From NCBI GenBank assembly GCA_028753945.1, contig JAPNXP010000002.1:7688001-7752000 (forward strand): DNA of 64,000 nt, read 5' to 3'. The notes under the pieces were generated by a model, which was given only the letters and a program-made list of their open reading frames with translations, was not told the DNA's origin and did no database searches. This document shows positions 46,609-57,274 of this stretch, one piece after another (position 1 is the stretch's first letter; each line of letters opens with the position of its first letter). The translations under genes were made by a program, and so were the position numbers. This DNA is from Hexactinellida sp. DTS-2022. Lineage: Eukaryota; Porifera; Hexactinellida.

Positions 46609-46817
46609 CCGTATTTCTCCGAATAAGCGCCGGGTACTTGAATAAGCGCCTGGTCATTAAAAATGACATTGGAATGTTTTAATTTGTACACATTAGTTCA
46701 GTGTTTCTCAACCTTTTTCAGTCGTTCGCCACCTTAGCGGATAGTGCCAGTGCTTATCGCACCCCTTCAATTGTAACATTGAAAAGAACCAAGCAACTAA
46801 GACATATATTCTATAAA

Positions 46818-47763
46818 CCGTATTTCCCCGAATAAGCATCTGGGCTTAAAAATGCGCCGGCTCTATAAAAATGGTATGTGTATTTTTAAATTTATTCCCA
46901 ATAAATGATAAATGCTATGGAATTGTTGTGATTTAGGAAATTATAGGATGTTTACTCTAGCTGGGAATGATTAGAATGCACCTTAATATTATTTTCTGGA
47001 AATTTCATGAAAAATGAGGAGAAATCTTAACCATTAACTGTAGACTGCCTACTGATACACGTTGTGCCAGGAGGAAAACAGGTCGATCAAATAATTCAAA
47101 TTTCAAGAAAATTGGGATTTAGACATAGTTTTGTACTCTCTTACGATTTCATTCAAAAAATCAAAATTTTCAGAAATTGTTATGATGACGTAGCAGAAAA
47201 GTGAAATGCTCCACTTGTCCGCCACTTGCTTTTCTAAATTATAAATGTTATAATTTCACCGTAGAAATACCCGAAAGAAGGTATTAGACAAAATAATATC
47301 TATTTTAGTATATTTGGTTTGACTAATACAGAGTTGTGATAGATATAACTCAAATATATGTAATTTTTGGTAATCCATGGTTCATCAAAAACAAATTTGC
47401 CGATTTTTTTAAAAAGATGTAACTTTCTTAAAGTAAATCAGATTTGTTCAATTTTTGAGATCTGATGACTAATAAGATAGTCGTCATTATTAAAGTATAA
47501 AAACAAAGGATTACTTACATGTTAACGGCGTTATATCGATTTATAGAGAAAGTATGTGACATCACTTTTTGTAGAAATCCTTTAGTAAATTTTTTCAAAA
47601 ATTCTAGAATGTTGATATATTATTGTGCTCTTGTTGGATTTCAAATTATTAGGTTCTAACTATTAAATTCAAAGAACTACAGGGTATGCTATTTTCCTGA
47701 AAATCACTCCGGCAGTCTACGGTTAAATCAATAAGCGCCAAGCTCTTATTCGGGGAAATACGG
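46818..47763. mobile_element. TA MITE family L, copy L2, containing B8
   Basis: CCGTATTTCCCCGAATAAGC at the left, GCTCTTATTCGGGGAAATAC-GG at the right followed by TA. The left flank is AA rather than TA, probably one mutation. Confidence 0.8.
47038..47722 (+). mobile_element. TTAA element family B, copy B8 (685 bp, intact)
   Basis: TTAA at 47034-47037 and 47723-47726; CTGTAGACTGCCTACTGATA at the left, ACTCCGGCAGTCTACGG at the right. The same length as B7. Best reference copy of the family. Confidence 0.92.
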
Positions 47764-47818
47764 TATATATATACTACATTTGACAACCATTTTTAGTGTG
47801 AAAGTTGGTAATGGTGCC

Positions 47819-48143
47819 CAGGGGCGTAGATTTAAAAAGCAGATTGGGTTAGGGGGCGAACCACAGGGATTTTTGTAGTATTAAATTACTAATTGATTTC
47901 CTCTTATTCTAAGAAAACCTGGATTTACAAACCAGCGAGCGCAGCGAGCGAGAAGAAATTTTAGGAGAGAAGAAGAAATCAAATAACATTGAGTATAACT
48001 ACATAATTTTATGACAACAATATATTACTGATTTCAGGGGAGATAAATACATGAGGTGCACAAAATATTGGGGGCGAAAATTAGGCTCTCGCACGAATGT
48101 ATTGACTTCGGGGGTCGAGGATCCCCCAGTATAGAGGCCCTTG
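47819..48143. mobile_element. hAT MITE N1 (325 bp)
   Basis: TSD ATGGTGCC at 47811-47818 and 48144-48151; ends CAGGGGCGTAGATTT and complementary TATAGAGGCCCTTG (imperfect). Interior has a CGAGCGCAGCGAGCG block also seen inverted near 42835. Confidence 0.88.
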
Positions 48144-48154
48144 ATGGTGCCCAG

Positions 48155-48457
48155 CAGACATGGGGTCAAGTCCTTTCAAAAGGGCTTAAGTCCGGACTTA
48201 AGTCCTTTACTCTAATTCTTTAGAAATCCACACAGTATTTATTTGAATAAGTTCCCCAGCGATTTTTTTTGAGTTTTGGGCTTGTTATACCGATAAATCT
48301 AACTAAATTTCAGTCTTCTATATACACACACTCATTGTTTGTAGAAATTATCGACCATATTTGGTATTCATCTCTTCCAATGCAAGGGCTTGAAAAGTAC
48401 TCGAAGCTCTTCTAAAAAGGGCTTAAGTCCTTTTGAATGGGCTTGACCCCATGTCTG
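48155..48457. mobile_element. hAT MITE N2 (303 bp), inserted beside N1
   Basis: TSD GTGCCCAG at 48147-48154 and 48458-48465; ends CAGACATGGGGTCAAG and CTTGACCCCATGTCTG, perfect 16-bp inverted repeats. Subterminal AAAAGGGCTTAAGTCC occurs on both sides. Target overlaps that of N1 by five bases. Confidence 0.92.
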
Positions 48458-49050
48458 GTGCCCAGTATAAGATTTTTCATGTCGGGATTGAATAAAGTCA
48501 AGAATAGCCGAAATGATGAACATGTAAATTTATAGATTCTAGCTAAAGTAATCAAACACAAAGTACATCGCCCCCCTACTGCCCCCTTACAGTCTTATCA
48601 GCCCCCAATCGCCCCTAACCGTTTTATCGCCCCCTTCGACTTTCGTATCACCCCTAGGGGGCGATATCGCCCACGTTGAGAAACACTGCATTAGTTGATC
48701 ACTTTAATGTAATTCTATTGATTTTCTCAAATTCGGTAGATATATTGTTGGTGGAAACCATTAGAACCGACCTAAATATTCTATTCTGCATTTTTCACAA
48801 AGATTTCAGGATAATTTTGGCCCACAAAACAATAAGCGCCGGGGCGCTTATTCGGGGAAATACAGTAGTTCTTAATAATTATTGGCATATGTTACATTGG
48901 AAAGTTAGGTCTTTATTGTTGCATATCTTTTATTCTACTCACTTAAAAATTAGTTATGTAGCTGTTCAGGGTATTAGTATTCCATCTCAAGTCAATTTAT
49001 TAGCAATTTAGGTCTTTAATCCATATTAATTCGGATTGTTAAAGAAGGTA

Positions 49051-49303
49051 CCGTATTTATTCGAATGGTAGCCTCTATTCGAATAATCGCCCACCTCCAA
49101 TAATCACCCCCTAAAGTAGCAAATAAAATGTATTACTGCTAACAGGAGTAAACATTTATATCTAATATAACTCACCACACGATTATCAGCCGAATATCAT
49201 AAATAAATCGTAATAAAATGTGATATTCTAGAAATTGCTCAAAATTATAGGTCCAAAAATGTAGTAAACAATAATCGCCTGGGCTTCTATTCGAGTAATA
49301 CGG
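49051..49303. mobile_element. TA MITE family M, copy M4 (253 bp)
   Basis: CCGTATTTATTCGAATGGTA to CTATTCGAGTAATACGG, TA on both sides. Confidence 0.88.
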
Positions 49304-49364
49304 TAATTCTTTACCCATAAATAAGTCAATTTAACCATTCTAAGCTAGGTTTTACAGCTGTTAA

Positions 49365-49835
49365 GTGGACAGTCTCTCCATCCCACTGGCTGCAAGTGTC
49401 TGTTGAATTTTGGGTCTTTATTATATAATTGAACTTAATTTTAGACAATCCAAAGTGGACCAGTCAAACAATACACGTATTGAAATGGACAGTCTCCCCT
49501 CGTTTAGTCGTTAGTCATTTTCAAGTGTGTGTAATTATTAGAGAAATATACACTATTTAAGTCAAATCAAGGTCGACTTCGTCAAACAATATACTTAGGT
49601 GGTCAGTCTGCCCCTAACCCTGGCCGATATCACCTCCTGAAATGTGGGTCTCTATTAGAGAATATATATAATTTGTAAACAAAAGTGGACAACGTTAAAC
49701 AATATGCCATACTGGACAGTCTCCCCTCCCCCTGGCGAAAGTGTCTGTTGAAGTGTGGGTCATAATTATATAAATAAATTTAATTTAGTCAAACCAAAGT
49801 GGACCCGACAAAGAATATACTTCAAACGAACAAAA
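49365..49835 (+). repeat. Diverged tandem copies of the 116-bp satellite (about 4 units)
   Basis: GTGGACAGTCTC recurs near 49366, 49487, 49594 (variant) and 49716, spacing about 107-122 bp, each followed by a CCCT-rich stretch, TGTTGAA-GTGTGGGTC, an AT spacer and CAAAGTGGAC. Same monomer as the large array at 62-64 kb but much more diverged. Confidence 0.75.
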
Positions 49836-49869
49836 CCACGAAATAAAAATAGAAAAATTGTCTATTATG

Positions 49870-50249
49870 CAAGGTTGCAACCGAATAGTTGACCGAATAA
49901 TGCTTGCCGATTAGCTAAGAATCTTTCGCTTACCAAAATTCTGGTTTTTGGTTTTATATGAACCCTGATGTACTTAGCTCATCAAATAAAAGCATTTGGC
50001 TTACCAGAAGATAGTATTTTGCTGATCTGATATTGGTATTCGGTTGACCATATATAATTATTCGGTTGACCGTATAGTACAATTTGTCAACCGAAACTAA
50101 CATATATCAACAAAATATCATTTTCAGGTGAAGCAAATACTTGTATTTGTAGACATGGATATATATGTTGTCCAAAATGACAAATAATACTGGGTTTCGG
50201 TAAGCGATCGATTCTTAGCTAATCGGTCTACTATTCGGTTGCAACATTG
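49870..50249. mobile_element. hAT MITE family D, copy D1 (380 bp)
   Basis: TSD CTATTATG at 49862-49869 and 50250-50257. Ends CAAGGTTGCAACCGAATAGT and ACTATTCGGTTGCAACATTG. Long imperfect stems (GATTAGCTAAGAATC both sides). Paralogous empty site at 46543-46550. Confidence 0.93.
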
Positions 50250-50329
50250 CTATTATGGAATACAAACTCGGCAGATTCCAGTAGTTATCTTTAGAATAGA
50301 GAAAAATGGAACATTAATTGTGACGTAGG

Positions 50330-50585
50330 ATTAAGTATGTTGTTAGACGGGTCCACTTTGATTTGACTCAAATTATGTATATTTCTCTAATATAGACCCA
50401 CACTTTAACAGACACTCCCGAACTGGGGGTGGGGAGACTGTCCACTTAATTATATTCTATGACGGTTCCATTTTGGTTTGACAAAATTATGTATATTCTC
50501 TTATATAAACCCACACTTCAACTGGTGCTATCGGCCAGGGTAGGGGCAGACTGACCACTTAATATTTCGTATACAGCATTATATC
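50330..50585 (-). repeat. Diverged 116-bp satellite copies in inverted orientation (about 2 units)
   Basis: GGGGAGACTGTCCACTTAAT and GGGGCAGACTGACCACTTAA with ATATAGACCCACACTTTAAC blocks are reverse complements of the 49.4-kb units. Together with them they form a large inverted arrangement around D1. Confidence 0.7.
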
Positions 50586-50775
50586 CCTCATTCTACCGGA
50601 TGACGGACAACACAGCTTCCAGTCTTACCGCATTAAGTCCAACATGATTTTTCTTCGGGGCCATATCATTCAGGGGTCTGTATATAAAATCGTTATGATT
50701 TGTAGTCCTTCTAAAACTCACAGTTTGTATAAATTCAACGCGATTGTAACCGTATTTTGAGAAGATACCGTTAAC

Positions 50776-52335
50776 TTATTTAACTAATTCTACAGATAGA
50801 TAGTTCATGTGGCGAGGCAGATTATATTTGTTAAAAATAGCTTTTTGATAGTCACACCAGCTATCTTTACCAACAGGACATGATTGGTGGTTTAAGGCGG
50901 CATTGCCGTCATTAGCCCCAAGATGAGACGGTATTGAATCAATTTCAGCCTTGCTCCCGTCGGATTTTGTATCGCTATTTTCCAGAGCAAGACGATACAC
51001 GTGGGTAGCTCTTCCAGCTATCGATCGATTCATGTCTTTGAATCCACACCCTGAGGTTCGACTTGTGCTGCTATAAAATCAACCCTTCAGAAGATTACCA
51101 AGCATGTTTATTATCACATGGCCAAGGCACTCCAACTTCTTAATTTTCGGAATACCAAATTGATTACAGAAGGTTTCATTCAAGGATTCAATTGCATTAC
51201 AATCGCCATCACCGACTAGTGTATGAAAAACGATACCTCTACGTATTGAAATCTTGTTGCATTAAATCAGGCGCTACTGCAGTCTCCAAATGATCACCAG
51301 CCAATTTCGGATATTCTAATAGACAACATTCCACTTTGTGAAAATCCCACTTCGCGCGCGTGTGTCGTCTGATGCTTTGTCATCGTTGGCGAAGATTTTT
51401 ATATGTAGTGCATATGCGACAATTGATGGCGGCTACTTTGTATGCAAGCGCTTTGCCTGTTTCCATGGATATAATAGAAGAAAAGCAAGCCGAAGAATTA
51501 TAAACACCGTCTTTAGAACCAGGAACATGTACGAGATTGGTAGTGGGATCAATTTCGTTCTGAGATCTTAACTCCATCGCCGCCCTTTTCATGCTCGGTG
51601 CAGTTACGTCCTCAGCTGCAGCAAGTAATACCTTGTGAGTCTTATTGACAGGGGCGTCGGAAGCGTGAAATTGGGGAGGGGGTAATCAGAATTTAAAGGG
51701 GGCACATATAAAAAGCTAATTCTTAGTAGTATAAAACCGCAAGTGGTTTTATGTCTTTTTTGATAGTTTCACATTGGATAAGAGCAGTGGTATCATGACA
51801 TTTGAACTCATGTGTATCATTGGTGTTGTTATTTCATCTATTTGGACAGGGGAAGGGGGTACAGGCGAGGGGATCCACAGACGAGGAGGCTCCGTGGGGA
51901 GGTACCGAGATTTTGAGGGGGGCACGTGCCCCCCTGTGCTCCCCCCCTTCTGACGCCCCTGCTTATTGAATGTATATGGGGTCGGTGCAGGTGGAAGGTT
52001 CATACATGCATTAAAAGTGCGAAAATTCTCGGAATTCATACCAACGAGACAAGCACCTAGGACACATGAAAGATCAAGTCGGTTGATTGGGTTCGAAGAA
52101 GACTTAATTTCGCCCACATTCATAAAGAATTTTCCATTGCTGCACGTTTTTCACCTGAACATTAGCTTTGAAGCACAAGTGCCAAGATAAGTATTTTCAA
52201 ATAGTTCCATAACTCCGTCCTTGCACTCTCTACACGAAGCAACTTCTGACATAGATGAAATCATCGCTCCAAGATCAACAATACAATTACCAGATAATTC
52301 AAGGACATCTTGCGATTTTGGAAAGCGTTGTCTTT
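50776..52335 (-). pseudogene. Mutator-like (possibly Kolobok) transposase pseudogene
   Basis: Read on the minus strand. The N-terminal zinc-ribbon-like part has VASCRECKDGVMELFENTYL, then LMFR-stop-KTCSNGKFFMN (a TGA where a cysteine is expected), INRLDLSCVLGACLVGMNSE and NLPPAPTPYTFNK. Here the hAT MITE at 51649-51961 interrupts it; the frame continues with VLLAAAEDVTAPSMKRAAME, GVYNSSACFSSIISMETGKA and INCRIC. After a frameshift comes HTLVGDGDCNAIESLNETF, LECLGHV, and in a last frame MNRSIAGRATHVYRLALENS and NHQSCPVGKDSWCDYQKA, ending before the stop near 50776. The DGDC, ECLGHV and CPVGxxSWC motifs are those of the Mutator-like transposase domain. At least one stop and two frameshifts make it dead. 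Confidence 0.82.
51649..51961. mobile_element. hAT MITE (313 bp) inserted in the Mutator-like transposase
   Basis: Ends CAGGGGCGTCGGAAGC and CTTCTGACGCCCCTG; TSD CTTATTGA at 51641-51648 and 51962-51969. The coding frame is the same on both sides once one TSD copy is discounted. Terminus CAGGGGCGT is shared with N1. Confidence 0.95.
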
Positions 52336-53600
52336 CGTGATAACGTCAAGTGTTCTGGGATCCGGGTTAAAGCTTTTTTCATTATACTCAACTTTTTTGA
52401 AGCAATAGTTCCAGTAGTTACGTCTTTATTATGTGGTATCCTGAACTCTTCCGAAATATTACAATGGATTGACTGCTCATTCCCAATCAGTCAATACAGT
52501 CAATTTACAAGTCTTGTGATCCAAGAGAATGTCCACTCTCAGGAGCACTCCACCTACGTTTCTTTGAGCCTTGTGATGCCATTATTCGATGATATTAGCG
52601 TTTCTGTTTTGTTTCCAAAGTGTGTCAAATTAGAATTTAGTTGTTTGAAAATATAGAATAGTTCTGACGACAGTTCAAATGCGAATGCCAATTCTTTTAT
52701 ATTTGTTTATTGATCACGTTGATCATGAGTTTGTAAACAAACAGAATCATACGTAATTTGGAACTGAAAATTGTTCAGTCACAATTATGGAATATAAACA
52801 GAAGTCGAGAGATAAATTCTTTAAATTGAGTTTCTCATCTAATCATTTGTAATGTTTTTTACAATCATCCATAATTTGCTGTATTCTCTAGCAAATTGCT
52901 CAAGTTCTAATTATACAATTACTGTTGAGTGTTGACAACATGAGCTCTAAATAGTAAATAATGAACAAAACTAATTATGTAATGTTAGTACAGATTGTAT
53001 AAAAGGGCATGCAAATTTAATCACTGGTTTTCTTTTCATTTCTTTCAATTTTTTGCATATTGTCTCAATTTATTTTATTAGTTTATCAAGAACATGTGCA
53101 TAGACAATCTATACTATTATTAATTGACATAATCGCATATGACTCGCACTCCACAATAGAATAATACAAACGTGATTCTCACTAACTTTATGAGTTTCAA
53201 AGCAAATCATGAGCTACTAAATTTCAAATATATATTCCAGATCATTTATCAAAATGAGTTTACATTATTGGTGGGATTTTTTGACCAAAGTTTGCTCACA
53301 ATATCTTTGTGAGAAAGGTTATGAGTCATGGGAACCACTGATGGTTACAATAATTAGGGTTGACTTGGGCTGGGCAGGTAAATGGGTTCGCAAGAATCAT
53401 TTCTAAATTCCCCGGATGACAAACAGGTTAGCCATTTGACATGGCCTAATTTGTTGATAAAGTAATCTGCATGCAATCTAATTAAGTTTCTGTTTCTACA
53501 CGTGCTGTTAGACACATAACAAAATCTTTGCATTAGTGCTCTTCAGTCTGGTGGCTTATTGGGCTTATCCATCACAGGATATCAATAAGTTACCAAATGT
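52336..53600. other. AT-rich interval, no gene recognised
   Basis: The first ~300 bp may contain the N-terminus of the Mutator-like protein (minus frame ITKDNAFQNRKMS near 52320), too decayed to place. The plus open frame 52255-52656 is antisense to that protein. The rest shows nothing. Confidence 0.4.
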
Positions 53601-54760
53601 TTAATCTTGTACTTGAAGTGGTAGTTTACTGGTGCATGGTTGTGTGTTTAAATGTGAATTCCATCCCATTAGAATGGCAGAAGCGAACCTACCCTCTGGT
53701 GAAGACATTGCCATCTGGATAAATCCACGATGCAAATCTATTTTATTGTATGTAAGAAATCCCGCTGTTATACGAAATATCGGCGTCATCTACAGACGCA
53801 TGTGGAAGACGGACAACTACAGGCCAAGATCGTGAACGAGATCATGTTCAGGTTCCTTTCTACACGGTACGATATTAAGAATTTGAATTCTCGCCATCAA
53901 ACTCAACGTGGTTACATGTATCACTATCAGACATAGTCAAATGGAGTATGAGGACACATTGTAGCCGACCTGAAGCGACACCTTGTGACTGTACATAACC
54001 TCAACCTGTGTTGTTCAATATTTGAGGACCTCGTTGAGAAGGGGTTAAACGAGAAAACAGCCAAGCGTAAACTGGACCGCTCAACTTTAGTGAGCATAGA
54101 TAATGATGACGAGCAGAACAACCCTTCTCGTAATCGATTCCCTACCTCTCACGATCTTGCCATCAATGTCCAGTATTCGATTAGAGTCCAAATCCACCCA
54201 TTCGTCTTCTTTTGTCTCAGCTGAGACATTCACTGCTACAGATGTCTACCATTTTGGCTACGAGTCTGAATCTTCTGACGATTGTGCTTTCGAATGTAGC
54301 GCTACTCCACACCCAAAGCACTTGGAGAACTTAACGCCATCTCCACCACCCCCAGTCTCAAGTGTCCCCTCCAACGCAAGAGCCACACCGGATGAGTGAT
54401 GCTACTCATGTCAGCCTCCAGTTCCTCAACACTGAGCGAAATACAAGAGTTCAACACCTTTATGCTGACGAAAAGTGGCGGTGGAAGGAGAAACACACCG
54501 ATCAAAGGAGACATCTGCTCTTTTCGATACCTCGTAAAAGAAATTGGCTGGGAGATTTCTGGGACCACAATGCTCTGAACAGATACGTCAGTTTGGCGAC
54601 ACGTTCGCCTTCCACAACCTATGGCCGGCTCAGGCTATAAGAAAGGTTTGTCCAATTTCTGCGAACCAAATTTCCATACCTTCTATCTCCCCGGATGAAG
54701 AAGTGAGAGAGAGTTGTCAAGAGATTTTCGAATACTCGAAAGAAATGACCTCTTCCATTT
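53601..54760 (+). pseudogene. N-terminal half of a tyrosine-recombinase-family protein
   Basis: Plus-strand segments in several frames: a possible zinc finger (CYTKYRRHLQTHVEDGQLQ, about 53765), a second (GHIVADLKRHLVTVH at about 53960, where TGA replaces the preceding cysteine), FEDLVEKGLNEKTAKRKLDR, a Ser/Pro-rich linker (54103-54399) and the core-binding part IQEFNTFMLTKSGGGRRNTP, ICSFRYLVKEIGWEI, then PSTTYGRLRL and RFVQFLRTKFPYLLSP (about 54605-54690). The 'F..F....GGGRR..P...D...F..L....GW' block precedes a tyrosine-recombinase domain in repetitive invertebrate proteins I recall. The catalytic half is not downstream on this strand but on the other strand (54837-55870). Confidence 0.65.
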
Positions 54761-54836
54761 GATCGTGGAAATACTCTTCGCATTCCATTTGGAAGAGTAC
54801 TTGGGGAGATATGTTTCCTCTTGCAATTTATGTCTG

Positions 54837-55870
54837 TCACGAGGGGTGCGAAACTAGCAGAATCTGAATCGGTGCGGTACGTAGAGTGCAAACATCGACA
54901 TGAACAGCAGGATAGTTTGTGCCCTTATCAGGATGTTTGCCAACATCCTCATCGTCGTCCTGTTCATCAGAGGAGAGAGAAGGAAGAAATGTGCTTGAGT
55001 CGCCGGGTGCATGCTCAACGAAGGGCTCGTCTCCAGGCATGGCTTGACAACTTTCCAATCCAGAAAAGGTGGAATACAAGCCTCGATGCGCCATGTGGTG
55101 TCTGTAGTGCGTATCAGTAATTGATCTTGAGTGACACATGAACTGTGACAATAACTCTTGGAGTTCAGGTTTGTGCATACTGAATAATGTAGAAGCGGCT
55201 TTATGTTAATGCGTGGCGCATCCGTACGGATCATCAATTCCATACAGCTTCAAACCGTTTCGCAAGCAGCTACTGACGTTACTGGTATGGAGACAGTCGG
55301 ATAGCCAGGTCTGAAAAACATGGCAGTCATGTCTAGATCTCACGTGTTCGATGGCTGGGAGTTCAGGAAGGATCACTGTCACAAAGAGCAACAAATAGTT
55401 GTATACTTTTGTGGTGAGCTAGATTATAGCCGGTTGAATGTAGCCAGTTTTGTGCTGTTCAACATAGATGTAGTGGAGATTGTCTTTGTTGGCATTGCTC
55501 TTCGCTTTCAGAGCTTCTCCTATAAGCATTCCCACGACAATTCCCAGAACGCTGAGCATTCGCAAGGATAATTTCGACCATTAAGTAATTTCGAAGTTTG
55601 ACAAATAAACCTTCATCAAGTCTGAACCTACTCTCACCGGGAGTGCACGAAGGGAAAAGCTTATTCACCTCGACCGACTCTCTCCGAGAGCGCCACACTC
55701 TCAGCACGTACGCTCTCGACTAGCTGTCATTGTAGCTTTACTTCGAACGTGACGATCCTTTCTGAGGAATTCTTTAAGGGCGGTCAGCATTGATTCAATC
55801 GCCTGTATAGATTCCCGGTCACCAGCAGAGAGGTATCTCAAATCTGTGTGAATCACCCCAGTTCAGGCCC
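54837..55870 (-). pseudogene. Catalytic half of the tyrosine-recombinase-family protein, inverted
   Basis: Reading leftward: DLRYLSAGDRESIQAIESML, TALKEFLRKDRHVRSKAT, a frame change, FRLDEGLFVKLRNYLMVEII-LANAQRSG (conserved Arg), a frame change, MLIGEALKAKSNANKDNLHY, IYVEQHKTGYIQPAI, stop, YNYLLLFVTVILPELP, CLRNGLKLYGIDDP, a frame change, then ELLSQFMCHSRSITDTHYRH (H-x-x-R and Tyr pattern of the recombinase active site) and an acidic tail. I interpret R...HSR...Y as the tyrosine recombinase catalytic set. Crypton- or DIRS-like origin is possible. Several frameshifts make it inactive. Together with 53601-54760 it suggests one gene with an internal inversion. Confidence 0.7.
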
Positions 55871-57089
55871 ATTTACTAGCGGCTCTTGGCACACTTTGGA
55901 CAAGAACAAGCTTTGAAGAATGTGACCGACAAGATTAGGACATTTGGATGGAATCACCGATACAAAATATCTTCGTCCTGAGCTATCACACATCCTTCTG
56001 TATAGATTATTAGTCTAATTATACTGATTGTTCGGTGATCATTCATTAACGCTACCTACGAGTACTATTTTGCCAATTTCTACAAAATCACAAAAATATT
56101 ATATTTCGTCTATAAACGCTAAATACTATTCAGCAACTCAACTATAATATTTTATGGCGAATCCAATAGTGTAATGAACAATGTGTCTTTGTATCACTGT
56201 TTTAGTTAAGGTCGAGACAACAATTGTATTGTTATCGTCTGTTATACATGTTTTCTATCACATCCCAGAATCATGGGACACCTCTACGGAATATTTTGAC
56301 TTTTCATCATTCAAACTTTGAATTGTAGAGAGGAAAAGGAAAAGTTTTAAAAAATCAAGGCAGTGATTTCAATATTGGACCAATACGTAGAACAGTGAAT
56401 TTCCGTTCTAAAGACAGTTCACTGTCGTTGACATTATCAAAATTTCAAGGTATAGACATTGCCCATGGTAAAAATCTCTCTGAAACCCTTATTATTATAA
56501 TTATTATAATTTCTGTCACAAACAACACATAATCTGACCTACATTTCCTGAGTATATTGGTTAGCCTTAACTACTGTACAACCCTGCTATTACGACCATT
56601 GCAAGGAACCGTCAAAATTTGTTTAATAATTTAATCCGTGTCACTGGAATTAATACCCTTGGAAAAAAACAACGAAATTCCCTTCTAATACGTCGCTTCG
56701 GTGGTGCGCCCGGCCCGCGGCTGAGAATATTCCGTACCCGCAGAGGGGGCGGATCCGATTGCTCATCTGTACTAATCAACGAATAATATTCTTTGGATAA
56801 ATGATACTCAGTATCTTTAATGATTTATAGTAAATTTTGTAAATTTGAATATTATTTATTATTAGAAAAGTAGCTCGCTATTCTTGATGGTTGGTTGCTT
56901 CGCGACCAGAATATTTCCTAAGCATTATAATAAAAAAATTTAAGTTTTCGTGGAATAAAAAAATTGGGTTTTCGGTAGAAATGGAATCTTGAAATGGATA
57001 TCAGATGATAAAAACTCAGTATTCAAGTGAGTAAAAAAATGAAGATAGGAATAAAAAAATGGGCCAGAGATAAAAAATGGGCTTATAAC
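55871..57089. other. Interval without recognised gene
   Basis: At 56575 CTGTACAACCCTGCTATTAC looks like a single Tigger-type terminus. GC-rich patch at 56705-56755 (GGTGCGCCCGGCCCGCGGC). Nothing coding recognised. Confidence 0.4.
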
Positions 57090-57274
57090 CAGGCTTTCAT
57101 CCAGGAAAAATTACCCGCGCGCCTAGATTAAGTTTGAGCTCGCTCACACGCGCCTAAAATACTCAATTTGTATTACGTCTATGGGAGCATCTCTCGATTT
57201 TCGCGCGCCTAGAAACGTTTCTTGTTGAAATCAAGCGCCTGCAGGCGCGTCGCATACGCCTGGATGAAACCCTG
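57090..57274. mobile_element. 185-bp hAT MITE
   Basis: Ends CAGGCTTTCATCCAGG and CCTGGATGAAACCCTG; TSD CTTATAAC at 57082-57089 and 57275-57282. Interior has repeated GCGCGCCTAGA-type blocks in both orientations. Confidence 0.93.

Larger units (their letters stand above)
46699..48688. mobile_element. hAT element I1 (1,990 bp), containing L2, B8, N1 and N2
   Basis: TSD CATTAGTT at 46691-46698 and 48689-48696. Ends CAGTGTTTCTCAACC and GTTGAGAAACACTG. Near its right end lie CCCCC-rich blocks with ATCGCCCCC repeats. No coding region remains. Confidence 0.92.
46609..48865. mobile_element. TA MITE family L, copy L1, split by hAT element I1
   Basis: CCGTATTTCTCCGAATAAGC at the left, GCTTATTCGGGGAAATACAG at the right, TA at 46607-46608 and 48866-48867. 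Only about 250 bp belong to L1; the rest is I1 and its contents. This is the outermost of four nested levels. Confidence 0.88.

Noticed and set aside
52255..52656. 133-codon plus-strand open frame
   Set aside because: Partly antisense to the Mutator-like pseudogene, whose minus frame carries recognisable motifs.
53927..55243. Many overlapping open frames on both strands (for example 54821-55120 +)
   Set aside because: Shadows of the tyrosine-recombinase halves; only the frames with conserved motifs were kept.
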